Positions 35,823 through 44,963 of a DNA stretch of 64,000 nucleotides are shown piece after piece. The DNA is from DASRAP01 sp964503275. Lineage in GTDB: Bacteria > Gemmatimonadota > Gemmatimonadetes > Gemmatimonadales > Gemmatimonadaceae. Under the pieces are notes generated by a model. That model did no database searches, was not told where the DNA came from, and saw only the letters and a program-made list of their open reading frames with translations. The stretch spans positions 1 to 64,000 of the forward strand of contig CAZCZO010000005.1 in NCBI GenBank assembly GCA_964503275.1, written 5' to 3'. How positions within the stretch are numbered: the stretch's first letter is position 1; every line of letters starts with the position of its first letter. Made by a program: the position numbers and the translations under genes.

Positions 35823-36736
35823 CGCCGTCGCCGCCGTTCGCGCGCGCGGAAGAAGGCGGCGAGCGGGAGTCGGACGTCCTCGTCGGTGCGGACGATCATC
35901 TCATCGACCGCCAATCGCCGGCACAACGCCTTGCGTGCCTCCCGCTCGCGCGCGAACGCCGCCGCGTAGCGCGTCCGGAGCCCGGCATCGGTGGTATCGA
36001 CCTCGAGCATCGCGCCGGTCTCAGGGTCGCAGAACCACGCGGGCCCGATCGCTGGCAGCACGCGCTCGCCCGGATCCTCGAGGGGCACGAGGATGACGTC
36101 GTGGCGCGCGGCGAGGAGGCGCAGCGGCCGCTCCGGGAGGGCGCCCGCGCAGTCCGACACGATGAACACGATGCCACGGTGCCGCAGCACCCGTCGGCAG
36201 TAGTCCATCGCGACGCCGAGCTCCGTGATGCGCCCGCTGGGCCGGCATGCGGCGAGGTCGCGCAGGACGCGCAGGGCATGGCGCCGCCCTTTGCGCGGCG
36301 GAATGCTCTGCTCGACGCGGTCGGAGGCGAGCACCGCGCCGACCCGATCGTTCGACTGCACCGCGAGCAGGGCGATCGCCGCCGCGATCTCGAGCCCCGC
36401 CTCGTGCTTCACCCGCCGGCCCGTCCCCGTGGTCGCCGAGGCCGACACGTCCACGAGCAACAGCACCGTGCGCTCGCGCGCCTCGATGTAGCGCTTGACG
36501 AAGGGGCGGCGCATGCGCGCCGTGACGTTCCAGTCGATGCTGCGGACCTCGTCGCCGCTCTCGTACTCGCGGACCTCCGCGAACTCCATCCCCTGCCCTT
36601 TGAAGACCGAGGCGTACTCTCCGGCGAAGCGCGTGGTCACCCGGCCACGCGTCCGGAACGCCAGGCGACGGACGAAGCGCAGCAGGTCCGGCGAGACCGC
36701 CCCGGGGGCGCGTTCCGCCGAGCCAGCGGCCGTCAC
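35819..36736 (-). CDS. DUF58 domain protein of MoxR-Bat operon
   Basis: The 305-residue protein has the DUF58 signature: YASVFKGQGMEFAEVREY, then GDEVRSIDWNVTARM near residue 60. A degenerate VWA-like fold follows, with LLLVDVSASA at about 93. There is no membrane segment, so it should be cytoplasmic. DUF58 proteins are constant partners of MoxR ATPases. GTG 36736 overlaps the moxR stop as GTGA. Confidence 0.9.
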   Translation of the reverse strand: MTAAGSAERAPGAVSPDLLRFVRRLAFRTRGRVTTRFAGEYASVFKGQGMEFAEVREYESGDEVRSIDWNVTARMRRPFVKRYIEARERTVLLLVDVSASATTGTGRRVKHEAGLEIAAAIALLAVQSNDRVGAVLASDRVEQSIPPRKGRRHALRVLRDLAACRPSGRITELGVAMDYCRRVLRHRGIVFIVSDCAGALPERPLRLLAARHDVILVPLEDPGERVLPAIGPAWFCDPETGAMLEVDTTDAGLRTRYAAAFAREREARKALCRRLAVDEMIVRTDEDVRLPLAAFFRARERRRRR

Positions 36737-37695
36737 GGCGCGGCGATACGCGCCAGGACCCGGCGCACCAGATCGTCGCTCGAGACCTCTTCCGCCTCCG
36801 CCTCGAACGACAGGACCACGCGATGCCGCAGCACGTCGGGGGCGATCGCCTTCACGTCGTCGGGCGTCACGAAGGCCCGACCCCGCAGGAAGGCGTGGGC
36901 CCGCGAGGCCTGCGCCAACGCGATCGTCGCGCGCGGCGACGCGCCGTATTCGATCAGCGGCTGCAGATCCGGCAACCCCGCCGCCGCGGGATCGCGCGTC
37001 GCGAGGACGAGATCGACCATGTAATCCATCACGCGCTCCTCGACGTGCAGACCGGCGATCTCCGCCCGCGCGGCGAGGATCTCCTCGGGAGTCGTCACCG
37101 GCACGATGTCGATGGCCGCACCGGCCGACATCCGGCGCACGATCTCCTTCTCCTCCGCGCGCGTCGGATACGTGACCCGCAGCTTCATCATGAAGCGATC
37201 GACCTGCGCCTCCGGCAGCGGGTATGTGCCCTCTTGTTCGATCGGGTTCTGCGTGGCAAGGACGAGGAAGGGCTCCGTGAGGGGAAAGGTCTGCCCCCCG
37301 AGCGTCACCTGCTTCTCCTGCATCGCTTCGAGCAGCGCGGCCTGCACCTTGGCCGGCGCGCGGTTGATCTCGTCGGCGAGGATGATGTTCGCGAAGATCG
37401 GACCGCGCTTCACGCTGAAGCGCCCGGTGGCTTGATCGAAGACCTGCGTCCCGACGACGTCGGCGGGGAGCAGGTCGGGGGTGAACTGGATCCGATGGAA
37501 TGTCGTGCGGACCGTCTCGGCCAAGGTGCGCACCGCCAAGGTCTTGGCCAACCCGGGGACGCCCTCGAGCAACACGTGGCCACCGGTGAGGAGCGCGATG
37601 AGCAAGCGCTCGACCATCGCATCTTGACCGACGACGCGCTTGGCGACCTCGTGTACGACCGCCGAAGCGAGTCGACCCGCGACAGGAGCGTTCAT
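36733..37695 (-). CDS. MoxR-family AAA+ ATPase
   Basis: MoxR ATPases act as chaperones that mature or insert VWA-domain complexes. The 320-residue protein has Walker A EGVPGLAKTLAVR, Walker B ADEINRAPAKVQAALLEAMQ, and sensor 1 LATQNPIEQEGTYPLPEAQ. ATG 37695 is chosen because upstream codons run into the rluB region without family similarity. It is the first gene of the six-gene Bat operon (MoxR, DUF58, membrane protein, BatA, BatB/C, BatD/E). Confidence 0.93.
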   Translation of the reverse strand: MNAPVAGRLASAVVHEVAKRVVGQDAMVERLLIALLTGGHVLLEGVPGLAKTLAVRTLAETVRTTFHRIQFTPDLLPADVVGTQVFDQATGRFSVKRGPIFANIILADEINRAPAKVQAALLEAMQEKQVTLGGQTFPLTEPFLVLATQNPIEQEGTYPLPEAQVDRFMMKLRVTYPTRAEEKEIVRRMSAGAAIDIVPVTTPEEILAARAEIAGLHVEERVMDYMVDLVLATRDPAAAGLPDLQPLIEYGASPRATIALAQASRAHAFLRGRAFVTPDDVKAIAPDVLRHRVVLSFEAEAEEVSSDDLVRRVLARIAAP

Positions 37696-37711
37696 GGGCT
37701 CGGGACCGGAC

Positions 37712-38449
37712 TTAGGAGCGGCGGCGCCGCGGCGCACGCGCAGGAGGGACCAGCCGTCGGATCTCGGCTGGCGAGAGGACACGCCACTCCCCCGGGCGCA
37801 ACGGGCCGAGGGTCACCGAGCCGTACGCCGTGCGTACCAGTCGATCGACCCGAAGTTCCAACGCTTCGCAGATCCGGCGGACCTCGCGGTTGCGTCCTTC
37901 GTGCAGCGTCACCTCGAAGGACCACCGGCCATCGTTCGTCGGCTGCGCGCGGGCTGCATCGACCTCCACCGGCCCGTCGTCCAACACGAGGCCCTTCAGC
38001 AGATCATGCACCGCGCGCGGGGCATCGCCACGCACGGTCGCCACGTAGGTGCGCCGGACCTCGCCGGAGGGATGCGCCAGGCGATGCGCCGCCGCGCCGT
38101 CGGTGGTCAGCAGCAGGACGCCCTCCGTGAGATAGTCCAACCGGCCGACATAGGTGAGACCCGGCGTCGGTGGCACGAGGTCGAAGACCGTCTCGCGGCC
38201 GTGCGGATCGGACTTCGTCGTGACGACCCCCGCCGGCTTGTGGAGCAGGAACCACTGCGTCGCGACGGGGCGCCCGATCGGCGTGCCATCGACCCGGATG
38301 GTGTCGCGTCCGGGCGTCACCTGCTGCCCGATCGTCGCCACCTCGCCGTTCACCGAGACGCGACCGGCCGCGATGAGTTCCTCCGCGGCACGGCGCGAGG
38401 CCACGCCGGCCCGTGCCAGCGCGCGCTGGAGGCGCATGGACTCGGCCAT
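37712..38449 (-). CDS. rluB: 23S rRNA pseudouridine synthase, RluB/RsuA family
   Basis: The enzyme isomerises a uridine in 23S rRNA to pseudouridine. The 245-residue protein has an N-terminal S4 RNA-binding domain (RLQRALARAGVASRRAAEEL) and the catalytic Asp in GRLDYLTEGVLLLTTDG, then EGRNREVRRICEAL. The C-terminus is basic. ATG at 38449 shares a base with the scpB stop. scpA-scpB-rluB is a widespread gene order. Confidence 0.9.
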   Translation of the reverse strand: MAESMRLQRALARAGVASRRAAEELIAAGRVSVNGEVATIGQQVTPGRDTIRVDGTPIGRPVATQWFLLHKPAGVVTTKSDPHGRETVFDLVPPTPGLTYVGRLDYLTEGVLLLTTDGAAAHRLAHPSGEVRRTYVATVRGDAPRAVHDLLKGLVLDDGPVEVDAARAQPTNDGRWSFEVTLHEGRNREVRRICEALELRVDRLVRTAYGSVTLGPLRPGEWRVLSPAEIRRLVPPARAPRRRRS

Positions 38450-38991
38450 CACATCGGGCGCGGTTCGGCGCGAAGCGCGACGGCGAACTCATCGGCCCGC
38501 GGCAGCTCGTCCAGGTGCCGCAGCGCGAAGTGCTCCAGGAACAGCGGCGTGGTGCCGTACAGCAGCGGACGCCCGATCCCCTCGCCCCGCGAGGTGACCT
38601 CGATCAGGCCGCGCTCGGTGAGTCCGCGGACCACCGCGCCGACGTTGACGCCGCGGATCTCCTCGATCTCGGCGCGCCCGATCGGCTGCCGGTACGCGAT
38701 GATCGCCAGGGTCTCCAGCGCGGCGGCCGAGAGCCGCGCCGGCCGCACCGCCAGCTGCGCCCGCTCGATGGTCTCGGTGAACTCCGCGCGCGTCAGGATC
38801 TGCCAGCCGCCACCGACATCGGCGAGTTCGACCCCATGCCCGTCGGTGTCGTAGTGCTCCCGCAACTCGTCGAGTGCCGAGGCGACCGCCGCCGGTGAGG
38901 CCTCCGGATCGAGGGCCGCGAGTTCGTCGGTCGGGATCGGACGGGCGCTCGCGAAGAGCGCGGCTTCAAGCAGCTTCGCCAGTGGACTCAC
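38449..38991 (-). CDS. scpB: Segregation and condensation protein B
   Basis: ScpB binds ScpA and SMC in the condensin-like complex that organises the chromosome. The product of about 180 residues has two winged-helix domains, with LSAAALETLAIIAYRQPI and IRGVNVGAVVRGLTERG, the core ScpB motif. GTG 38991 is the likely start (a TTG two codons upstream is possible). It overlaps the end of scpA by 26 bases. Confidence 0.94.
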   Translation of the reverse strand: MSPLAKLLEAALFASARPIPTDELAALDPEASPAAVASALDELREHYDTDGHGVELADVGGGWQILTRAEFTETIERAQLAVRPARLSAAALETLAIIAYRQPIGRAEIEEIRGVNVGAVVRGLTERGLIEVTSRGEGIGRPLLYGTTPLFLEHFALRHLDELPRADEFAVALRAEPRPM

Positions 38992-39718
38992 GGGCAATCT
39001 CCACCGCCGCGAACGGACGGGGTTGGAAGATGCGCAGCTCCCCGCGCCGGGCGAGTTCGAGCAATGCGATCAACGTGGACAGGACTTCCCAAGGTTCGGC
39101 CTGCGCGCGCAGCACGTCGGACCACTGGGCGCGCTGCCGGAGCGCGAGCACCGCACGCACGGTCGCGATCGCGCTGTCGACATCCAGCGCGCGCGGGATG
39201 ACATCGTGCACCGCCGGAGTCTTGGCGACGCGGAGCACGCGATCGACCGCGGCGAACAGCTCGACCAGCGACATCGCCAGCGGCGCGACCGGCGGCGCAC
39301 CGGCCACCGGCAGATAGGCCCGGGCGAAGCGGTTGCGCCGATCCTCGCCGAGGCGGTCGAGCACGTCGACGGCCTCCCGGATCTGCTGGTATTCCAACAG
39401 GCGCCGCACCAACTCCGCACGCGGGTCGTCCCAGCTGTCCTCTCCCTCGGAGCGCGGCAACAGCAGCTGGACCTTGATGCGCAGCAGCCGCGCGGCCATC
39501 TCGAGGTAGTCGGCCGCCTCGTTGAGCCCCAGGGCGTGGATGCGCTCGACGAACTGCGCGCAGATGCGCGCGATCGGGATGTCGTAGATGTCGAGGCGCT
39601 CGTCGCGGATGAGTGCCAGCAACAGATCCAGCGGCCCGGCGTACTCCGGCAACTCGATGAGGAAGCCGGCCGGGGCGTCGCCACGATCGCCCGCGTCCGG
39701 CGCGATCGCCCCGGTCAT
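38966..39718 (-). CDS. scpA: Segregation and condensation protein A
   Basis: ScpA is the kleisin that bridges SMC heads. The 250-residue protein has the N-terminal kleisin start ELPEYAGPLDLLLALIRDERLDI, then AADYLEMAARLLRIKVQLLLP, and a C-terminal winged helix (LIALLELARRGELRIFQ). ATG 39718 overlaps the upstream M50 protease stop (ATGA). Confidence 0.95.
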   Translation of the reverse strand: MTGAIAPDAGDRGDAPAGFLIELPEYAGPLDLLLALIRDERLDIYDIPIARICAQFVERIHALGLNEAADYLEMAARLLRIKVQLLLPRSEGEDSWDDPRAELVRRLLEYQQIREAVDVLDRLGEDRRNRFARAYLPVAGAPPVAPLAMSLVELFAAVDRVLRVAKTPAVHDVIPRALDVDSAIATVRAVLALRQRAQWSDVLRAQAEPWEVLSTLIALLELARRGELRIFQPRPFAAVEIARESTGEAA

Positions 39719-40413
39719 CGGATGAACCCCGCCCCGCGGATGATCTCGATGGCTTCGGGGAGGAAGGCCCCCGCCGTCCCGCGCACCGACAGGCCGAGGA
39801 AGAAGTTCACCGGACCCAGGTAGAAGGGCCGCAGCACGGGCAACAGCAACAAGAGCAGGAAGATGCCCAGGAACCCGATCTGCTGATAGCGGATCGCCCA
39901 CGCGGGCGGCAGCAGGTACTTGAACACATGCGAGCCGTCCAGCGGCGGGATCGGCAGCAGGTTGAAGAAGGCCAGCACCAGGTTGAACAGCACGCCGACG
40001 AACATCATCGCCTGCAGCACCGACGCAGTGCTGAGCAGCGCCTCACTGCCGCGGCCGATCCAGCCGAGCAGGATGATGAGCACGGTGCAGATGGCGGCCA
40101 GCACGAGATTCACGACGATCCCGGCCATGGAGACGATGATGTCGCCCCGCTTGTAGCGCCGGTAGTTCCGCGGATTCACCGGGACCGGCTTGGCACCGCC
40201 GAAGATGAAGCCCGTCATCAGGAACGTCAGCACCGGCAGCACGATCGTCATGAAGGGATCGATGTGCTTGAGCGGATTGAAGGTCAGCCGTCCGAGGGCC
40301 AGGGCGGTCGTGTCGCCTTGGCGGAGGGCCGCATACCCGTGGGCGTACTCGTGCGCGACCATCGAGAACAGCAGGACGGGGGCGACCAGGACGATGACTT
40401 GGAGCTTGTCCAC
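39715..40413 (-). CDS. Site-2 protease family (M50) membrane metalloprotease
   Basis: The 232-residue polytopic protein has the zinc motif HEYAHGYAA near residue 21 and the third ligand in NLLPIPPLDGSHV near residue 165. This is the compact S2P type without PDZ domain. Substrates are unknown. GTG 40413 begins the frame. It precedes scpA, an arrangement seen in many bacteria. Confidence 0.9.
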   Translation of the reverse strand: MDKLQVIVLVAPVLLFSMVAHEYAHGYAALRQGDTTALALGRLTFNPLKHIDPFMTIVLPVLTFLMTGFIFGGAKPVPVNPRNYRRYKRGDIIVSMAGIVVNLVLAAICTVLIILLGWIGRGSEALLSTASVLQAMMFVGVLFNLVLAFFNLLPIPPLDGSHVFKYLLPPAWAIRYQQIGFLGIFLLLLLLPVLRPFYLGPVNFFLGLSVRGTAGAFLPEAIEIIRGAGFIR

Positions 40414-40525
40414 GGACGGGGGCTCAGGGGGACGGACGGCGCTCCCCCAGCACTTGGTCGGGGCTCACGCGACGACTCCTCCAAGGATACCGCGGGACGC
40501 AGGGATGTGAAAGCGGGGCAACGAC

Positions 40526-40554
40526 TTGACCGCGGCGCTCGACCGGCGTACGTT
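40526..40554 (+). promoter_or_regulatory. Sigma-70 promoter of rpsT
   Basis: TTGACC (40526-40531), a 17-base spacer and TACGTT (40549-40554) form a strong promoter. The leader before the rpsT start is about 55 nt. Confidence 0.7.
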
Positions 40555-40616
40555 TCAGGTTCTTCCCAAAATGACTCGGCGGCCCCGTGCCCCGAACTCA
40601 CCAACGCTGATCAGTC

Positions 40617-40856
40617 GTGCCGAATCTCAAGTCGTCCAAGAAGGATATGCGCAAGTCCGCGGCCGCCGCGATCCGGAATCGCGCCCAGCGGTCCGCGCTC
40701 CGCACTGCGCTCAAGAAGGGTCTCGCCGCTGACGCGTCGGCGGAGCAGCGGGTGCAGGCGGTGAGCCTGCTGGACCGCGCCGCCCGCAAGGGACTGATCC
40801 ACGCGAACAAGGCCGCCCGCCACAAGAGCGTCCTGGCCAAGCTCGCCAACGGCTGA
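40617..40856 (+). CDS. rpsT: 30S ribosomal protein S20
   Basis: S20 binds 16S rRNA early in 30S assembly. The 79-residue basic protein opens PNLKSSKKDMRKS and has IRNRAQRSALRTALKK and NKAARHKSVLAKLA, typical of S20. The start is GTG at 40617 with no clear Shine-Dalgarno; a weak non-ATG start is also known for E. coli rpsT, where it serves autoregulation. It is a single-gene unit. Confidence 0.96.
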   Translation: MPNLKSSKKDMRKSAAAAIRNRAQRSALRTALKKGLAADASAEQRVQAVSLLDRAARKGLIHANKAARHKSVLAKLANG

Positions 40857-40878
40857 GCGCCGCCGGTCGGCAACGCCT

Positions 40879-40917
40879 GTGGGCCGCCTCCCTGCCGGGG
40901 GGCGGCCCACTTCCGTT
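40879..40917 (+). terminator. Terminator of rpsT
   Basis: GTGGGCCGCC (40879-40888) pairs with GGCGGCCCAC (40901-40910), followed by TTCCGTT. The stem is perfect; the T tract is weak. Confidence 0.7.
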
Positions 40918-40985
40918 CGCGGGGGTGCCGACCGCTCAGCCACTGCCCCCGTACGTCGCGTGGTCGTGCGGATGCCGGGCGTCCG

Positions 40986-42008
40986 TCAGAACGCCGAGAG
41001 CTCCCCCCCGCACTTCTCGCAGTACCACTCCGTGGGCACGTTCATCCAGCCGCACTCCTGGCACTTGAGCGTGCGCTGGGCGTCGGCCTCGGGCGCTGCG
41101 GCGGGCACGCCGCCGCTGGGGTCGGCCGCCGCCGGGAGCTCGTCGGAGGCCCGGCCCGAACCCACGACGGTGTCGAGGAACGCCATCTCGTCGAACGCCG
41201 TCTGCTGTGAGCTGCGCTTGGGCGGCGAATCGAAGCTCGGCGTCGGCAGCAGATCCGGGAGCGAGGGGGCAGTCGCCGGTGCGGTGGGCGCCGCCGGCGC
41301 CGGCATGGGCGGAGGCCCCCCGACGTCCATCGGCAGCTGTTCCGCACGGGGCACCGCCGCCGAGCTGCGCGGCTGAGGGGCCGGCGGCGCGATGGGCGGT
41401 GGCGGCACGGCGGGGGGCGGCACCACGGGCGGCACCACTGGAGCGCTCGCGCCGCTCGCGGTGCTGGTCGGACCGGCCCCGGGCGCCGATGAGTCCGGGG
41501 CGGTCGCCGCTGATCCAGGCAGCTCCGCCATCACTCCGGCGGCAGCGCTGTCACGGGCCGCCGTCGGCGGGACCTCGCCGCGGCTGGCGTTCGATACCAG
41601 CAGTTGCACCCGGTCCCGCTCCGTGATCCGCGTCTGCAGTTCGGCATCGAGCGTCGCGATCGCGGCATCGTGCTGGGCCGCCCGCTCAGCCCACGTGGCC
41701 TCGTCGAACTCGCCGACCACCGCACGCAGCGCGTCCTCGGCCCGGGCATCACGTTTCGCGGTCAGCGCCGCCTCAAGGGTGGTCACCCGCCCGGCCAACT
41801 CGGCGGCCTCCGCCCGCAGGTCGTCGGCCCGTGCGGCGAGCTCATCGAGCACCCGCTGCAGGCGCCCGCTGTAATCGGCCCGCACGCGCGTGACGATGTG
41901 CGGTGGCAGGTCGCCAGCTTTGTGATCCAGCTGCGCCAGCCACGACTCGAAGCGCGCGCGGTCCGCGAGCAGGGTCTCGATGGTCGGGCCCGATGGAGCG
42001 TGGCTCAT
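40986..42008 (-). CDS. Coiled-coil, Pro-rich protein with C-terminal zinc ribbon
   Basis: The 340-residue product has three parts: an N-terminal helical region with long coiled-coil character (about 10-135), a Pro/Ala-rich linker (about 150-250) and a C-terminal zinc ribbon with two CxxC pairs (CQECGWMNVPTEWYCEKCGG) at the end. I recognise no named family. It is the last gene of the pyr operon; its ATG overlaps the class II aldolase stop. A scaffold or adapter role is a guess. Confidence 0.75.
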   Translation of the reverse strand: MSHAPSGPTIETLLADRARFESWLAQLDHKAGDLPPHIVTRVRADYSGRLQRVLDELAARADDLRAEAAELAGRVTTLEAALTAKRDARAEDALRAVVGEFDEATWAERAAQHDAAIATLDAELQTRITERDRVQLLVSNASRGEVPPTAARDSAAAGVMAELPGSAATAPDSSAPGAGPTSTASGASAPVVPPVVPPPAVPPPPIAPPAPQPRSSAAVPRAEQLPMDVGGPPPMPAPAAPTAPATAPSLPDLLPTPSFDSPPKRSSQQTAFDEMAFLDTVVGSGRASDELPAAADPSGGVPAAAPEADAQRTLKCQECGWMNVPTEWYCEKCGGELSAF

Positions 42009-42715
42009 CTGATCAGGTCTGGGGAACAGGGTCCGTCGTCGCCGCGGGCCGACGTCCGTCGGGCCGCACGCATCTCCTGCAGGATAGCGACCTCGTCGCC
42101 CGAGAGCGACGGGAGCGGTCCGAGCGCCCGTGCGGTGGCCACGATCCGCGCGGCATGCTCCAGGCTCTCCATGCGCTGATGCGCCTCGACCAGGTCGCGC
42201 CCCACGGTGAGCGCCCCATGGTGCGCCATGAGGAACGCGTCGTGCGCGCCCCAGTAGGGCGCGAACGCGCCGGCCACCGCCGCGGTCCCGGGCGTCGCAT
42301 AGGGGACGAGCGGGACCGGGCCGAGCAACACCGTGATCTCGGGCAGGAGATCGACGGGCAACGTGCCAGCGCTCAGGGCCAGTGCGGTCGCCGTCACGGG
42401 ATGCGCGTGGACCACCGCACCGATGTCCGGGCGCGCCCGATACGCCTGCAGGTGCAGGTCGTGCTCCGAGGACGGGGCCCGCGCGCCCTCGACGACCGTG
42501 CCCGCGAGGGTGACGAGCACCAGGTCGTGGACCTCCACGTCCACTTTGGACAGACCCGCCGGCGTGATCAGGACCCGGTCGGGCCCCACGCGCACCGACA
42601 CATTGCCATCGCCACCCGCGACCAGTCCCCGCTCCCACAAGCGGCGGCAGGTGCGCACGACCGCCTCCGCGACCTCCACCAGCGCAGGCGACACCGGCGC
42701 AGTGCGCGTCGCCAT
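42005..42715 (-). CDS. Class II aldolase/adducin family protein
   Basis: The 236-residue protein has the family motifs GLVAGGDGNVSVRVG near residue 33 and the zinc His pair in VVHAHPVTATALAL, with MAHHGALTVG later. Members include fuculose-1-phosphate aldolase, ribulose-phosphate 4-epimerase and methylthioribulose-phosphate dehydratase. Which reaction this one performs is not clear. ATG 42715 follows pyrC by 14 bases. Confidence 0.83.
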   Translation of the reverse strand: MATRTAPVSPALVEVAEAVVRTCRRLWERGLVAGGDGNVSVRVGPDRVLITPAGLSKVDVEVHDLVLVTLAGTVVEGARAPSSEHDLHLQAYRARPDIGAVVHAHPVTATALALSAGTLPVDLLPEITVLLGPVPLVPYATPGTAAVAGAFAPYWGAHDAFLMAHHGALTVGRDLVEAHQRMESLEHAARIVATARALGPLPSLSGDEVAILQEMRAARRTSARGDDGPCSPDLIR

Positions 42716-42729
42716 GGTGGCCGGTCGCC

Positions 42730-44016
42730 CTACGGGTGCCGGAACACCACGCGCCCGTCGACCACGGTCGCCGTGTTCCTGCCGGTCAGCGTGTGCCCGC
42801 CGTACGGCGTGTTGCGCCCCTTGGACTTGAAGCGCGCGGGGTCGACGACCCACGACGCGTCGGGGTCGAACACCGTGATGTCCGCGACGCCGCCGGCGAC
42901 CAGCGTGCCACCGGGGAGTTTGAAGATGCGCGCGGGGGCACAGGACATCCGGTCGATCAAGGTCGCCAGCGAGATGATCCCAGGCCGCACCAGATACGTG
43001 ATGTTCACGCCGAGCGCGGTCTCGAGGCCCACGATGCCGTTGGGTGCGTCGGCGAACTCGCGCTCCTTCTCGTCGTAGTGGTGCGGCGCGTGGTCCGTCG
43101 CGAGCACGTCGATGGTGCCGTCGGCGACCCCGCGCTGCAAGGCCTCGACATCGGCGGCCGTGCGCAGCGGCGGGTTCATCTTGGCGTTGGTGTTGTAGCC
43201 GTCGACCGCGTCTTCCGTGAGCGAGATGTGGTGCGAACACACCTCGGCCGTCACCGCGATGCCCTGGTCCTTGGCCCAGCGGATGAGGTCCACCGAGCCC
43301 TTGGTGCTCATGTGGCAGAGGTGCAGCTTGCCCCCCGTGCGGCGCGCCAGGAGGATGCACCGGATGACATCGATCTCCTCGGCCTCGCTGGGAATGCCCT
43401 TGAGGCCCAGCTTCGCGGACATGCGCCCTTCGTTCATCGAGCCGTGGCCGAGCGCCATGTCCTCGCAGTGTTCGGCGATCACGACGTCGAAGGTGCGCGC
43501 GTACTCGAGCGCCGTGCGCATCAGGTGCGAGTTCGGGACCGGCTTGCCGTCGTCGCTGAAGGCCACGGCACCGGCGGCGACCATCTCGCCCATCTGCGCG
43601 AGTTGCTCGCCGTTCTGCCCCACCGAGATGGCGCCGTACGGGAAGACGCGCGCGAAGCCGGCCTGTCGCCCCTTCTCGATGACGAAGCCGACCGCCGACT
43701 GCGTGTCCGTCGGCGGGATGGTGTTGGGCATCGCACAGATCGACGTGAAGCCGCCCGCCGCGGCGGCGGCGGCGCCCGTCGCGATGGTCTCGACGTCCTC
43801 GCGACCCGGTTCGCGGAGGTGGACGTGCACGTCCACGAGGCCCGGTGCCACGACCTGCCCGCGGCAATCGAGCACCTCGGTCCCGTCGGGGGCATCGAGG
43901 CGACCGCCCACCGCGGCGATGCGACCGTCGATCACCAGCAGGTCGCCGATCTCATCGCGACGCGTGGAGGGGTCGAGCAGACGCCCGCCCTGGAGCAACA
44001 CTGGCCGAACACTCAC
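42730..44016 (-). CDS. pyrC: Dihydroorotase
   Basis: PyrC cyclises carbamoyl-aspartate to dihydroorotate, step three of pyrimidine synthesis. The 428-residue type I enzyme has DVHVHLREPGRED (metal His), ICAMPNTIPPTDT and ATDHAPHHYDEKE. Its length fits the type I (PyrC/hydantoinase-like) group. GTG 44016 overlaps the pyrB stop as GTGA. Confidence 0.95.
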   Translation of the reverse strand: MSVRPVLLQGGRLLDPSTRRDEIGDLLVIDGRIAAVGGRLDAPDGTEVLDCRGQVVAPGLVDVHVHLREPGREDVETIATGAAAAAAGGFTSICAMPNTIPPTDTQSAVGFVIEKGRQAGFARVFPYGAISVGQNGEQLAQMGEMVAAGAVAFSDDGKPVPNSHLMRTALEYARTFDVVIAEHCEDMALGHGSMNEGRMSAKLGLKGIPSEAEEIDVIRCILLARRTGGKLHLCHMSTKGSVDLIRWAKDQGIAVTAEVCSHHISLTEDAVDGYNTNAKMNPPLRTAADVEALQRGVADGTIDVLATDHAPHHYDEKEREFADAPNGIVGLETALGVNITYLVRPGIISLATLIDRMSCAPARIFKLPGGTLVAGGVADITVFDPDASWVVDPARFKSKGRNTPYGGHTLTGRNTATVVDGRVVFRHP

Positions 44017-44963
44017 GTTCGTGACTCCGCGCCAGCCGCGAGACGAGCCCCGGCCAGCAGGTACAGCACCGCCATCCGAACCGCGACGCCGTTCGTGACT
44101 TGGTGCAGGATGACACTGTGGGGGCCGTCTGCGACGTCGGAGTCGATCTCCACGCCGCGGTTCATCGGCCCAGGATGCAGGATGAGGACGTCGCGCGGGG
44201 CCCGCGCGAGCCGGGCGCTGGTCACGCCGAACACCCGGTTGTACTCGCGCAGCGACGGGATGTAGCCCGCCGTCATGCGCTCCAGTTGCAGGCGGAGCAC
44301 GTTGAGCGCATCCGCCCATTCGATCGCGGCCTCGATGCGGTCGAACACGGTGACCCCCAACTCCTCCACGCCGTGCGGCAACAGCGATCGCGGCCCACAG
44401 ACCGCGACCTCGGCGCCGAGCGTGCGCAGGCCCGCGATATTCGAGCGGGCGACCCGCGAGTGGAGCACGTCGCCCACCAGGCAGATGCGCTTGCCGGCCA
44501 GGTCGCCCAGCTTGTCCCGCAGCGTCAGCAAGTCGAGCAAGCCCTGCGTGGGGTGCTCGTGCATGCCGTCGCCCGCGTTGATGACGTGCGACTCGATGCG
44601 CTCCGCGAGGAACTTCGCGGCGCCGGACGACGGGTGGCGGATGACCACCATGTCGATCCGCATCGCCTCGAGATTGCGCGCCGTATCGACCAGGGTCTCA
44701 CCCTTGGACACGCTCGAGCCCGACGCGGCGACGTTCACCGTGTCGGCCGAGAGCCGCTTCTCGGCGAACTCGAACGAGATGCGGGTCCGCGTGCTCGCTT
44801 CGAAGAACAGATTGACGACGGTCATGCCCCGCAGCGTCGGCACCTTCTTGATCTGGCGCTCCGACACCTCCTTGAAGGGTTCCGCCGTGTCGAGGATGAG
44901 GCGGAGCTGCTCCGCGCTCAGCGGCGCGAGTCCCAGGAGGTCCTTGCCGAGGGCCGGCGTCAT
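44013..44963 (-). CDS. pyrB: Aspartate carbamoyltransferase catalytic subunit
   Basis: PyrB joins carbamoyl phosphate and aspartate. The 316-residue protein has the carbamoyl-phosphate motif EASTRTRISFE, the SVSKGETLVDT loop and HPTQGLLDLLT. No regulatory subunit (PyrI) is present; control is more likely through PyrR. It overlaps pyrR by 4 bases. Confidence 0.96.
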   Translation of the reverse strand: MTPALGKDLLGLAPLSAEQLRLILDTAEPFKEVSERQIKKVPTLRGMTVVNLFFEASTRTRISFEFAEKRLSADTVNVAASGSSVSKGETLVDTARNLEAMRIDMVVIRHPSSGAAKFLAERIESHVINAGDGMHEHPTQGLLDLLTLRDKLGDLAGKRICLVGDVLHSRVARSNIAGLRTLGAEVAVCGPRSLLPHGVEELGVTVFDRIEAAIEWADALNVLRLQLERMTAGYIPSLREYNRVFGVTSARLARAPRDVLILHPGPMNRGVEIDSDVADGPHSVILHQVTNGVAVRMAVLYLLAGARLAAGAESRT

